From NCBI GenBank assembly GCA_027186245.1, contig CP114490.1, forward strand, positions 201,001-265,000: 64,000 nt of DNA. The letters are read 5' to 3'. The translations under genes and the position numbers were made by a program. Under the pieces are notes generated by a model. The model did not search any database and was not told the origin of the DNA. It saw only the letters and a list, made by a program, of their open reading frames with translations. Of the stretch, positions 22,160-36,544 are shown piece by piece. The DNA comes from Coriaria nepalensis (lineage: Eukaryota; Streptophyta; Magnoliopsida; Cucurbitales; Coriariaceae). How positions within the stretch are numbered: the first letter of the stretch is position 1; every line of letters starts with the position of its first letter.

Positions 22160-24146
22160 ATGAAAAAAATGGTGCACTACCAGCGCTATCAGCAATGGAA
22201 GAAAGGGTTACATCATCAAATTCAAATGGAAGAAAATGAAGAGTCTCGAGTGCTTATTATTTACGGGAGGACAAGGCCCAAGTTCCTTTCTCTCCTCTTT
22301 CTCTTTCTTCTCTCTTGCAGCTTTATGTTATCAGCTCAGCTTTTCAGCTCTTCCTCCATGTTCTCTCTGTTATGTAAGTGCTTCTTCTATTTTTCACGGG
22401 TCCCTTTTTATTCTTTAATTTTTTTTTCCACTGTTTTGATTCCTTTTCTACTCTGTTTTGATGTATGTTGATTCCACTTTTTTGGTTCCTTGCAGATTCA
22501 TTTACTGTAGAAAATGATGTTCATGCTTCTGATGGGGGTGTAAGTGCACCCTTGTGTTCTTCAATCTCTAACAGTTAGTCTCTTTCCTCCCCCCTCCCTC
22601 TCGCTCTCTCTCTATATCTATCTCTCTATTTTTCATTTTCAATGGGAAGTTTCTGTATTAAAGTCAGAACTTTTAAATATATTGATGGGAATGAAAGATG
22701 AGGAAGTTTTGTTAAATCATGTCTTATAGCTTTGTTGAATCTTTCTGTCTTATACATATCGAGATTATAGATGTAACTCCTTGAGTTTGATGATATGGCA
22801 ACATGCTGTTCCTCCATATTTCCATCATTCTAGGCTTATGATTCATTGCCAATACAGGTACTCTATGCTGTGATAGAACCAGTATTCGATCCGATATTTG
22901 TATCATGAAAGGGGATGTAAGAGCAAACTCTGTTTCTTCTTCAATCTTCCTTTACACCTATCCTTCAAATATCTTGTCAGAAGACGAAAAGGAAGGTGAG
23001 GAACTCGAACACGAGAAGATAAAGCCATATACCAGGAAATGGGAAACAAGTATCATGGACACCATCGATGAATTAGACCTCATTGTCAAGAAACAGAAAC
23101 CTAGTACTGGTACTCGTCTAAAATGCGATGTCACATACAATGTTCCTGCCATTTTCTTCTCCACGGGAGGATACACGGGCAACGTTTATCACGAATTCAA
23201 TGACGGGATTCTGCCCTTGTACATCACCTCACAACATCTAAACAAGAAGGTTGTCTTCATCATTCTCGAATATCATAATTGGTGGATCACAAAATATGGC
23301 GACATCCTCTCAAAACTCTCAGATTACCCGCCCGTGAATTTTAACGGAGACGAAAAGAGAACTCATTGCTTTCCGGAAGCTGTCGTCGGTTTAAGAATCC
23401 ACGATGAACTCACTATAAACCCTTTCTTAATGGGAGGGAATACTAAGAGCATTGTTGATTTCCGGAACCTTCTAGACCGGGCCTACTGGCCTCGGATCAA
23501 AAGCCTTATCCAAGATGAGGAACGAGAATCCAAAGAGGAGAAGAACAACCTCTCTTTATCCCTATCTTCTGGAACTTCCAACCGAAATCAGTTAACGAAA
23601 CCAAAATTAGTTATTTTATCACGAAACGGGTCCAGGGCTATAACTAACGAGAATATTTTGGTGAAAATGGCCAAAGCAATTGGGTTTCGGGTCGAAGTTT
23701 TAAGGCCTGATCGGACGACTGAGCTAGCGAAGATTTATCGGGTGCTAAACTCAAGTGATGTCATGATCGGAGTCCATGGGGCTGCAATGACCCACTTTCT
23801 GTTCATGATGCCAGGGTCCGTTTTTATCCAAGTGATACCGCTTGGAACGGTGTGGGCTGCGGAGACTTATTATGGGGAACCGGCTAGGAGGCTCGGGTTG
23901 AAGTACATAGGGTACGAGATTCTTCCGAGGGAAAGCTCGTTGTATGGACAATATGATAAGAATGATGAGGTTCTTAGAGACCCAAGTAGTGTCACGAAGA
24001 AGGGCTGGGAATTTACGAAGAAGGTCTATCTCGACGGTCAAAATGTACGGTTAAAGCTCGGAAGGTTTAAGAAACGGTTGGATCGAGCTTATTTATACTG
24101 CATTGGTAGGACTCGATGGGGGTTTGATCAGTTGTCATTGCAGTGA
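22160..24146 (+). CDS. family 61 glycosyltransferase (plant type II membrane protein)
   Basis: Exons are 22160-22373, 22496-22537 and 22858-24146, giving 514 aa. The tiny second exon is placed so the junction reads GGTLCCDRTSIRSDIC, a conserved GT61 motif. The protein has a basic cytoplasmic tail, one signal-anchor helix near residues 36-58 (FLSLLFLFLLSCSFML) and a lumenal catalytic domain. GT61 hallmarks are SRNGSRAITNE and GVHGAAMTHFLFM. GT61 enzymes act in the Golgi, adding xylose, arabinose or similar sugars to wall polysaccharides or N-glycans. The clade and the exact donor cannot be settled here. From memory, it corresponds in position to Arabidopsis At2g41640. Confidence 0.9.
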
Positions 24147-24530
24147 ACTTGATTCCAACTACGATGAAGTTTGGTTTGTTACTTGTTTTCTTCAATGTGA
24201 ATGATTATAGAGAAAGTTGTAGATTTTGTATGCAATTGGGGGACATGATTGTTATGTAGAGATACCATTGAAGTGTTGTACATCAAAAATTGCAAATAAT
24301 CATAGGCTTCATATTTGAGCTTTGATCTTCTTTTTAAGATCACTTAAAAACTGATAGACATTATCCCTAGTCTCAAATCATTGAACTAATCAACGTAGTA
24401 GTAGGCCTAACATCCAATAACATAACATGACATACCCACCTGCAAATCCAAAAACACTTTCTACTCCTCCTTTTCAACGTATGGTATCATCGTATCTACA
24501 CATGATTGGGGAGAAGGAGATTCCGGCTGC
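24147..24530. other. spacer after the GT61 gene
   Basis: Probable GT61 3' UTR and short AT-rich sequence. Nothing else is recognised. Confidence 0.5.
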
Positions 24531-24553
24531 AGAGTGCAAAGTCTTGACGACGA

Positions 24554-25160
24554 CGGAGAGGGAGAGGGAAGATCGAGATTAAGAAGATTGAGAATAAGGC
24601 ATTGATCAGACATTGGCAAGGTATGGAGCTAGAGAACCAGAATTGGATTGTTCAAAACAAAATTCTCCTAATCAGGAGACCACTCCACAGGTTATTATTA
24701 TTATTATTTTCTTTTATTTTGTTGATTTATTTAGTGCTAATTCATTAACGATAAGTTTGTTTTGATGTGGTTGGAATCAAACAGGACCCAAAAACTGAAG
24801 TACATGTGTTGAAGGATGAGCTTGTAAAGCTACAGTTAGCATACTTGTAATGTCTTCTCTCCTCTCTTACATTCCCTCTACTTCTTTTGGGTCCGATCGA
24901 GTTGTTGCTGATAGACTGGTAAACTTGCAGGCGGGTGATGGGTAAAGAGTTAGAAGGCTTGAGCATCAAAGATCTACAACTCTTGACACTTCCTTGCACT
25001 TAGGGTAATTGTTTTTAAATTACAAGAAGACAATGTCAACTAATGTGGTCTCTGTTTTCATATTTTTATTATTGTTTTGTTTAGTTCTTTGGAATGGTTT
25101 CAGGTTGTCAACGGAAGTTAGAAGAAAGAGGGAAGGAGTTAGAGAGAGCTGTACCTGATT
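24554..25160 (+). pseudogene. MADS-box (MIKC) gene relic, AGL15/18-like K domain
   Basis: GRGKIEIKKIEN, the start of the MADS domain, is encoded at 24560-24595, but the preceding codon is CGG rather than an initiator ATG. The rest of the DNA-binding domain is missing. After an acceptor-like CAAACAG, 24785-24847 encodes TEVHVLKDELVKLQLAYL, the start of a K domain, followed by an in-frame TAA. After TTGCAG at about 24930 comes VMGKELEGLSIKDLQLL, the next K-domain exon. A further piece near 25104 (LSTEVRRKREG) may be the following exon. Order and exon borders match a MIKC MADS gene, but the bulk of the MADS domain and the C-terminal part are lost. It is a non-functional fragment. Confidence 0.75.
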
Positions 25161-25406
25161 TTGCAACATATATTTTCTTCTTCTTTTAGAGATTCGTGCA
25201 TCAAACCGCCCTATAAAAATCATTATCCCAAATACAGTCAAGTGGGGGCTTCAACAGAGCAATGAAAGCCCAAATTGTAAAGCCCGTAAAATCAGTAGAC
25301 GGGGCCTTAAACCCTAAACCTCTGTCAAGGTCTCTGTGATTGTGAGAGAAACAGACACGGACCATTTTGAAGAAAGAAGGCGACGAGGAGAGGGAAAGAG
25401 ACGGGT

Positions 25407-27114
25407 ATGAAAGGAATCGAAGGACTCGTGAAGAAGAGTTTGGGAGAAATGGATTTCAACGTCGGTGGTGGAGTTATCAACTGGTTTCCAGGTCACATGG
25501 CCGCCGCGACGAGGGCCATACGCGACCGTCTGAAAGTGGCGGACATGGTGATCGAAGTTCGCGACGCTCGAATTCCATTATCTTCCGCTAATCAAAACCT
25601 TCAGCCTCACCTCTCTTCCAAACGCCGCCTAATTGCCCTCAACAAGAAGGATTTGGCCAATCCAAACATCATGAACGTAATTATACTTCCTTCCATGTTT
25701 ATCACCTTGCCTCCAGAATTTTATGTGAATATGATGTTCTACTTCTTAATCTCTAGAAATGGACACAATACTTCGAGTCTTGCAAGCAAGACTGTCTTCC
25801 AATTAATGCACATAGCAGGAGCTCTGTTCGAAAAGTAGGTCCATTTCCTACATCTTAAGCCACTGAATTTCATCTTCTCAGAATATTGAACACTCATTTT
25901 CTTGTATAAAACAGCTCCTCGAGCTCGTGGAACTGAAATTGAAGGAAGTGATTTCAAGGGAACCTACTCTTCTTGTCATGGTGGTAGGCGTTCCTAATGT
26001 TGGGAAGTCGGCTTTGATTAATTCCATCCATCAAATCGCATCTTCTTTCTCTCCTGGTATGGCGATTCCTTGTATCATTGTATCAAAAAGTCACAGCCTT
26101 GATATTGGAAAATGTACTTTTCATAGTGCAGGAGAAGAAGACGAAGCGAGCTACTGTGGGTCCATTGCCTGGTGTTACTCAGGATATTGCTGGATACCAG
26201 GTTTTATGTGAAATTGAATCGGCTATTGCTGCTTCTTGCCAATAAGCTACCATCTAATTTTCATTTTCCAACTTCTGTTTCTACTTTATAAACCTAATTT
26301 TGAATCTTTAATGTGCAGATTTCTCATCATCCTAGTATATATGTATTGGACACTCCAGGTGTACTGGTTCCAAGTATTCCAGATATCGAAACAGGGTTAA
26401 AGCTAGCTCTTGCAGGTTTGTATTCCTAAACAAAACTATTCTGAATCAGTTCTCAATAGAAGAAATAAGTCGATTCTGCTTCTGTTGATTAGGTCACTAT
26501 GTTTTTCTACTAGCGTACATTAAAGCATTAAGAATATTTGTTCAGTGTTTAAAATGCATGTGCAGGATCTGTGAAAGATTCTGTGGTTGGTGAGGAAAGA
26601 ATTGCTCAGTACTGTCTGGCTGTTTTGAATACTAGAGGGACTCCCCTTCATTGGAGGAACTTGAACAATAGGAGAATGGAAGGGATCCGACATGAACCCC
26701 AGGAAAAACATGAATATAATCTTAAAGATCTCCGGCCGAAAAGGAGGAACCTGCCTAATAATTCCGATTTGGTGTACGTTGAGGTAACAATTTTGTATCA
26801 ATATCTCTAGTCGTTTCAAACCATTTAACTTGTTTAAAATCTTTATGATATTACTTTATGTTCTTCCCATTCAGGATATGGTAACAGAAGTTCAATGTGT
26901 GTTATATTCAAAATTGTCTGAATTTGACGGGGATGTAAATGATGAGAATGACTTGGAGAATCTTATAGAGCAGCAATTTGAAGCATTGCAGAAGGCACTC
27001 AAGATACCGCACAAGGCTTCTGAAGCTCGTTTAATGGTGTCTAAGAAGTTCCTCACTTTGTTTAGGGCCGGAAAGCTCGGCCCTTTCATCCTGGACGATG
27101 TCCCGGATCATTAA
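25407..27114 (+). CDS. SIN2: SIN2/MTG1-type circularly permuted GTPase, mitochondrial ribosome assembly
   Basis: Seven exons: 25407-25676, 25757-25834, 25915-26056, 26127-26200, 26319-26415, 26566-26783 and 26875-27114. The protein is 372 aa, near the roughly 386 aa of Arabidopsis SHORT INTEGUMENTS 2. The DAR motif (EVRDARIP) and the permuted order of GTPase motifs are clear: G4 NKKD near residue 80, G1 GVPNVGKS near 141, then G3 DTPG near 200. The acceptor of exon 4 is set at 26127 because only that gives VQEKKTKRATVGPLPGVTQD in frame. Another AG four bases later would break the frame. The family helps assemble the large subunit of mitochondrial ribosomes, and in Arabidopsis its loss affects ovule integuments. 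It is convergent with NTRC, about 450 bp apart. Confidence 0.92.
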
Positions 27115-27564
27115 ATTTGTGAATATTTTTGTTGAAATATTAGCTTTTGTACAAACATGTAGGTCCCACCTCTCCTAAAGAGAGAGAAGAACAAATCTTT
27201 TTCATGTAACAAGGCTTTTTGTATTGAAAAACTTCTTTGTATTGAAAAAGCCAATTTTTGGGCTCAAAACTAATGTCATTACCAAATTTTGTGAAGGGAA
27301 AGGGAGTTTCACATTTCTGGTTATGAAGCTGGAAACTAAAATGCATTATTGGGGACTTTTTTTTTTCTATTACATCCAATAAACTGAAAATCTGTACGGA
27401 TGCACTGGCAACTCTGCATGTATAACCTAGACTGTAATTAATCAGGCAACATGAGAAAGATTTGATTGTACAAATTGAGGGGCACTATTCAACTAAAGCC
27501 TATTTCGATGACATAAAAAAATGAATCATAAAATGAAGGCATAACCTCTCATTGATTCAAAGTC
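27115..27564. other. convergent 3' spacer SIN2/NTRC
   Basis: Only 450 bases separate the two stop codons. It must hold both 3' UTRs. No other feature is seen. Confidence 0.6.
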
Positions 27565-30604
<3,040 letters not shown>

Positions 30605-30936
30605 GGAGTTAGTGGTGGTGGCGACTCCGTACTGAGTCGGAACGGTCGCCGATTCCGATTCTTATCTTGGGAGAAGCAGCAGAGTCTGATACGTCAGATC
30701 TGCGTCCAGACCATATAATATTTTCAAATATTATTACAATAACCCATGCTGTCTCTTAACAGCACTGAACCGGTCCGGTATCTTCCGCATTGGGACTGCC
30801 GCCGGTTTTAATTAATTTATATATAGTTAGATTTAAACTATGCAAACATTAAAGAGTTATTTTAATAGGTTTAGAGTTAAGAGTTAGTATTAAAAGGCAG
30901 GCAGTGTAACAAAAACTTAGAAAGTCAAATTAAATT

Positions 30937-31335
30937 GAAGACATGAAATAATCATCGTGAAGTGATAATATCCTACAATCCTCAGTTGTAAGTACTCCAT
31001 AAGAGAAAGAGAAAGAGAAAGAGGAAGAGAAAGAGAAAGAGAAAGAGAAAGAGAAAGAGAAAGAGAAAGAGAAAGAGAAAGGACAACATCCATGGATGAA
31101 GATTCAAGAGACAAACTTAGTATCATTTTTGTATGCAGGAAAGAAAGTCTTCATTGAAGACATGAAATAATCATCGTGAAGTGATAATATCCTACAATCC
31201 TCAGTTTTAAGTACTCCATAAGAGAAAGAGAAAGAGAAAGAGAAAGAGAAAGAGAAAGGACAACATCCATGGATGAAGATTCAAGAGACAAACTTAGTAT
31301 CATTTTTGTATGCAGCAAAGAGAAGTCAATAACTG
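30937..31335. repeat. 220-bp tandem duplication containing a GAGAAA hexamer array
   Basis: Copy 1 starts at 30937 and copy 2 at 31157. Both contain the same left flank (ACATGAAATAATCATCGTG) and right flank (GGACAACATCCATGGATG), almost identical between copies. The hexamer array between them is about 13 units in copy 1 and six in copy 2, so the copies differ mainly in array length. Confidence 0.9.
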
Positions 31336-32092
31336 ATGGATGGCTGTCAATAACTGGCGGCAGTTCCCTTGTTGCTACCATTAGATTGCTTACCCTCCGT
31401 ACTTTCTTGTGGAAGAGAGCATTTTCCACCACCTTCATGGAGCCAATAACAGTTTACCACGTCGGATATTGTAGGTAAGTTAAATATAGTAGGTCAAAAT
31501 AGAATACCTCTAAAAATATATAATAAATTATAAAAAGGAAAGAAACTTTGCCAAAATTGACAAAATCAAAACTCTTGTTTACTTTAATATTAAGTGTCGG
31601 AATTCAAATGCCACTATCTATTTAGAAATATAAATACAGTTGGCAGTTTGTGATTAGTCATCACACAAACATCTTATTTTTTTATTCCATTGATCGTGTT
31701 GGATCTTGAAATGATGAACTAGTAAACATGTCTGTAAGGCACATGATGTAACACGTGGGTACTACATAATGTGAATCAAGGCAAGCTGTTCATACTGATA
31801 TAATTATTGTGTATAATTTGAAAGAGAGGATCTCATTGTGTTTTGTTTCTATTAGTCTGCCCCCTCGCACGTGTTATCGTGTAGTTATCACAACCAAATT
31901 GTCTTCAAAACCAGGGGGTTGGTGAATAAGAGCAAACCATTACGATGAATACGGAGTGTTTATCGAGAGTTATATTTATATGTATTTATTTATTAAGTAA
32001 TAAAGATCATTCAATCTCAATTCAACTAGCGTTGCGTAGTGAGTGTGTAGAGGAGTAAGAGCACTAATTAAGGAATTAAGGAATGAGTGTGG

Positions 32093-32127
32093 AAGAAGAG
32101 AAGAGAAGAGAAGAGAAGAGAAGAGAG
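32093..32127. repeat. (GAAGA)n tract
   Basis: About seven AAGAG units in a purine run. Confidence 0.85.
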
Positions 32128-33261
32128 GGCAGTTTTATAATAGTTTTTGTGAATTGTTAACATCTTCAAAAGAGGTCGAAAAGTCAAGAAAAGTACGTAA
32201 CTTGGTAGTTCTATTATCTTAAACAAAAGAAATGGAAAAAATTGACAAGAATGAAAGCAAAGCAAAGCATAGAAGAAGAAAAAGAAGAAAAAGAAGAAGA
32301 AGAAGAAGAAGAAGACGGAAGAGGTCAAAATCATGAATGTTTGATTTCTGTAGAAGCTTTTACATGGAAAGTATCGTCACACCTAATATATATGTATATA
32401 ATAATAATATTACAATAATTCAAATTTTTATTTTATGATAATATGTATATCATGCCTTATAATATATATGTATATATATGCATGTAGTAATTAAGAAAGC
32501 ATATAATTATTGATATGGAATTATTATATATTATGAATCTAAGTAGCTATATATGCTTCAAAAACAGAATGAAGAGTCATAATAATTAACAACGAAGAGG
32601 CAAGTTTAAGCAAATTTAATAATCATCTCTTGCAAAATTGAAACTTCTGTTCATCACGACTCATGTAATTACGAGGTGGCTTCCTAGTCAAGCATTAATC
32701 TTAACAAAGTAGCTCAGATTAATTCACAACCCATCACTAATTAGTTGGAGTAATCTAGTTACTTAAACATCTTATTATTTAAAACAGTTTATTTCGTTAT
32801 ATAAATATGAATATATTTATATATCTATGTTATATCAAAATTGAAAATATGAATAAATTGAAAATTTTGCCACTATAAAACAAGTTATGGGTCTTGTATA
32901 TACGTTTCAACCATTTCTTTTTCTTCTATTAGAGAGCTAACCAGCTGCAGGAGAGAGAGAGAGAGAGAGAAGAAGAGTACTTAAGGAAGGAAGGAAGGAA
33001 GAAAGAATGAAAGAAAGAAAAAAGGAAGAAGAAAAAACGGAAAATGACTTGTTGCAATTCTCATGAACTGTGGAGTCGTGCTGGGTTTCTATTGTTGGGG
33101 TTGGGAGTTCTTAACCGCCCTTCTTCTCTTCTCCTCTTAAATTAAGTACCTACCTAATTACTTCCCTCCTCCCTCTCTTAATCTTCGTCTTCCTTAATCC
33201 TTATTACTAATTTCTTATCCTTCCTAATTATTTTTCTTAAATATCATATAATTAACTATTA

Positions 33262-34946
33262 ATGGCTGGGGAGATGGTTGTGTCATATGATCATGATGAT
33301 GATCGTAAGAAAATTCATGATCAAAAGGGTAATAATAATATAAATAAGAACAGTAGTCATAATAATGGTAGTAATAATTTGTTGGAATATGTGAGAAAAT
33401 CAAGCCCACCGCCATTCTTGCTGAAAACATACATGTTAGTGGAAGATCCGGCAACAGAGAAGGTGATATCATGGAACAAGGAAGGAACAGCTTTTGTTGT
33501 CTGGCAACCTGCTGAATTTGCTCGGGATCTCCTTCCTACTCTCTTCAAGCATAGCAACTTCTCTAGCTTTGTTCGCCAGCTCAACACTTATGTATGTTTT
33601 CTTTCTCTCTATATATATATACTTACATGTTCATTAGCATCTTCAATTAACCTTAATTCCTTCTTTCCATCATCTTAATCTTAATTTCCACCTTCTTTAG
33701 TTCTACATATCCATAGTATTCAATCACAGATAACCCATATCCTAAATCATTTCGAGTACTCGGAACTTCCATTATGAAGATTCTTAAACGAGTGTAGGAC
33801 ACTTAGGTAAAAATTATTAATTTGGCTCTGTCTTTAACCTCTTTTGTATTGGATTTTCAGTTTCTTTGTGTGTGTGTGTGTTTTTTTTTTTGTATTTGAA
33901 TTTCTCTTTGTTGATGGAAGAAAAAACTCAAAAATGTTAACCGCTCCTGTCTGACCTAACTTAGTTTGAATTAATAGTTTGGTCATAGTAATTGATTGAT
34001 TAATTCAATATTTTATTTTATTTTTGTTTGTATTTAAGATGGCTTTACTCAATAAGGACGAAAGCATATTAAGAAGTCATGTATGTTTAATTAATTACTT
34101 TTTAATTAGGTGGGCTAGAATTGTAGCTCTAGATATGGTATAAATCATAAAGCCCTTCAATTTGGATATAAATAATATAACAATTAATAAGCTAACATGA
34201 TCTAGATCAACTGATCATGTATGTTCTATATACTAATACGGTCAAACTGCATGCTAGCTACAACATGATCACCAGCCAGTTACAAGTAGCTAGGTTTCTT
34301 TCTATCAAGTTCAATAGTCATTGATGTTCTAATCGTTTCTTCATTTCTACATCGACAGGGGTTCCGGAAAGTTGCCGTAAGTAGATGGGAGTTTTGCAAT
34401 GACAAGTTCCGTAAGGGTGGGAAAGAACTTCTTTGTGAAATACGTAGAAGAAAAAAAGTATGGACCAGTAACAACAAGAATAAGCAGCAACAAAATCAAC
34501 CATTAAGTAGTACTACTCCTCATCATGATCAACAGTTTGATGAAGACCAAAGGTCATCATCCTCAACAAACTCATCCTCTTCAGAATTCACCACCTTGAT
34601 TCATGAAAACAAAAGGCTCAAGAGAGAAAATGGGGCGATGAGCTCAGAGCTTTCAAGCATGAGGAACAAGTGCAAAGTTCTTCTTGATTTGGTGGTCAAG
34701 TATAATAATAACAAGAGCACATTCACAGTACATGATGATCATGGTAGATTGCAGAAAGAAGAAGATGATCGTCAAGAAGAGACTAAGAGATGTGATCATC
34801 AGCGTGAGATTAGGGGACCAAAGTTGTTTGGAGTGTGGTTAGAGCTTGAAGGAGAGATAGAGAGGAAGAGAACGAGAGGAGGCCGGGAGGTTACTGAAAC
34901 TAATGCAAGTGTTTTAGTACTATCATCAGCTCAATCATGCAAATAA
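33262..34946 (+). CDS. HSFB3: class B heat shock transcription factor, HSFB3-like
   Basis: Two exons, 33262-33591 and 34359-34946, giving 305 aa. After a low-complexity, Asn-rich N-terminus, the HSF DNA-binding domain runs from about residue 48 ([14 protein letters not shown]) to about 145. The intron falls after LNTY, the conserved HSF position, and the next exon begins [13 protein letters not shown] Ser/Gln-rich linker leads to a leucine-heptad oligomerisation region ([18 protein letters not shown]). The class B repressor tetrapeptide LFGV is at 266-269. Such factors bind heat shock elements but usually repress or co-regulate. Arabidopsis HSFB3 ends just after this motif, whereas this protein continues for 36 residues. 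It lies in the HSFB3 position next to NTRC and ABCA1. Confidence 0.9.
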
Positions 34947-36544
34947 ATAATTAAGGATTTAGTTACTGTTAATTAGGTTAATTAAGCAAAGTTAAAGCTA
35001 CTGAAAAACTCTAGTGGCTTTTGATTAGAATGTTATAATATTTACAAGTTTATATATGCATGGGTGAACTAGATATCATGAAGATATATAGTTCAAGGTA
35101 GTACCAAATTAAGGTAAATCTTTTCATTTACTATATATCAAGCTAGTATCGTACATATTTAATTCCTTCATTGATTGCCACTTATCACTAAACTTAAATA
35201 GTAACAAAATCCCAACTTAACGAGATCAATCATTTAAATTGTATATATATTTAGATAAAATAAGACATCAATCTTATAATTTGAATATGTTATGCTCTTG
35301 TCCGGATAATAAGAACGAAATTGATACTTGCCGATTCCAATTTGATCAATCGATCCCCGCAGGTTATCATTTCTAACTTTTCCATGATTGGAACTTGGAA
35401 GTTTATTATGGTAGAAGGATAGGAATGTAAGTCTTCTACTTGACTTGGAAGAAAGAGAGAGAGAGAGAGATGGAAGGTTTGTTTTTTGATTTTTGGACTT
35501 GTTCAAGTTTTTGATTCCAAAGATTCTATTAGTTTTATGGAAAATGAAGTGCAAATGCATCCACACCATAACTTCACGGATAGATCATATGAAGAAGAAA
35601 AGAGACTCACTTAAGTTGACAAAACATTCAAAAGGAAAAAAAAAAAAAAAAAAAGTTCAGTGCTCATTTTTCTACATTCGCATGTGGAAACATGGGAATA
35701 CATTCACATTTTACGGACAAAACAGAGTCAGGACTGCCTTTTGGTCGTGTAAATTGTAACGATCTACCTATATTTTAGAAGAAATAAATATATAAAATTG
35801 AAATGTCAAAAGTTATGAGTCAGTTCAAAAAAGACGTTAAGAAGCTCCTTTCCTTCTCCTCATGTTCACAGATGGAAGAAGCCCCATCACCCTTTTATGC
35901 ATGCGCCATTGGAATATGTTGATGCATTCTTTCTCTTTCTTTTTCCTCTATCAACTTTTATCCTTTAGATTAGTTTACTTTATTTTAAAGAGCTAAGACT
36001 TCAGGTTAACGTATGAGAGAGAGGGAGAGAGAGAGAAGAATGATTGCTATATCTTTTTGAAAATTCTTAAGTAGAAAGTCTCTACAAAACCAATCAATCT
36101 CAACCGTGTAAACACACTCTACCCAAGTTTTTTTGGTTTAGAGCCCCCTATATTAACTCACGGATCACAGAAAATTTAAAGAGACTCCAACCTTTTACTT
36201 AGAAGAAGATGTCTCCTAGACTGGTACTTGAAGAAACTGAGATCTAACTAAGATTCTATGAGATCTAAATGGACCCAGCCCACTACAATGTGTTAGGTCC
36301 GAAACTTGGCACGATGGTGGCTTATTGGCTTAGTGAAGATTGGATTTGGTCCGAATGAAAGGTTGGGTTTAGAATAGGGTATGTAGTTTTCAAGGTTTTC
36401 TGTAAGACATGTTTTCCGACACTTTTAAGAGTGCTGAATCAAATTCAAAGAAAGAAAAATGAAATATTCACAGGTGGGTTTCAAACGAAAGCCCCAAAAG
36501 ACTAAAATCTAGTAGATCCGTACACTCAAAACTCAAAAGGCAGA
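34947..36544. other. intergenic between HSFB3 and the ABCA1 relic
   Basis: AT-rich. Short GA tracts occur near 35454-35471 and 36017-36035, and an A-rich run at 35637-35655. I looked for the terminal exon of ABCA1 on the minus strand here and did not find it. Confidence 0.55.

Larger units (their letters stand above)
30605..33261. other. intergenic with repeats, between NTRC and the HSF gene
   Basis: No gene is recognised. The NTRC promoter lies at the left. Then comes a 220-bp tandem duplication with GAGAAA runs (30937-31335), and further simple repeats: GAAGA units at about 32093-32127, GAA units at 32271-32318, and GA and GGAA tracts at about 32949-33015. The remainder is AT-rich. Confidence 0.6.

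Noticed and set aside
22724..22906. Open frames in GT61 intron 2
   Set aside because: They lie in an intron whose borders are fixed by the conserved GGTLCCDRTS junction.
26131..26211. Alternative reading of SIN2 exon 4 starting after TGCAG
   Set aside because: That acceptor shifts the frame and loses KRATVGPLPGVTQD. The AG four bases earlier fits the family.
31002..31258. Regular repeats resembling a CRISPR array
   Set aside because: The unit is a 6-bp microsatellite without spacers, in a plant nuclear context.
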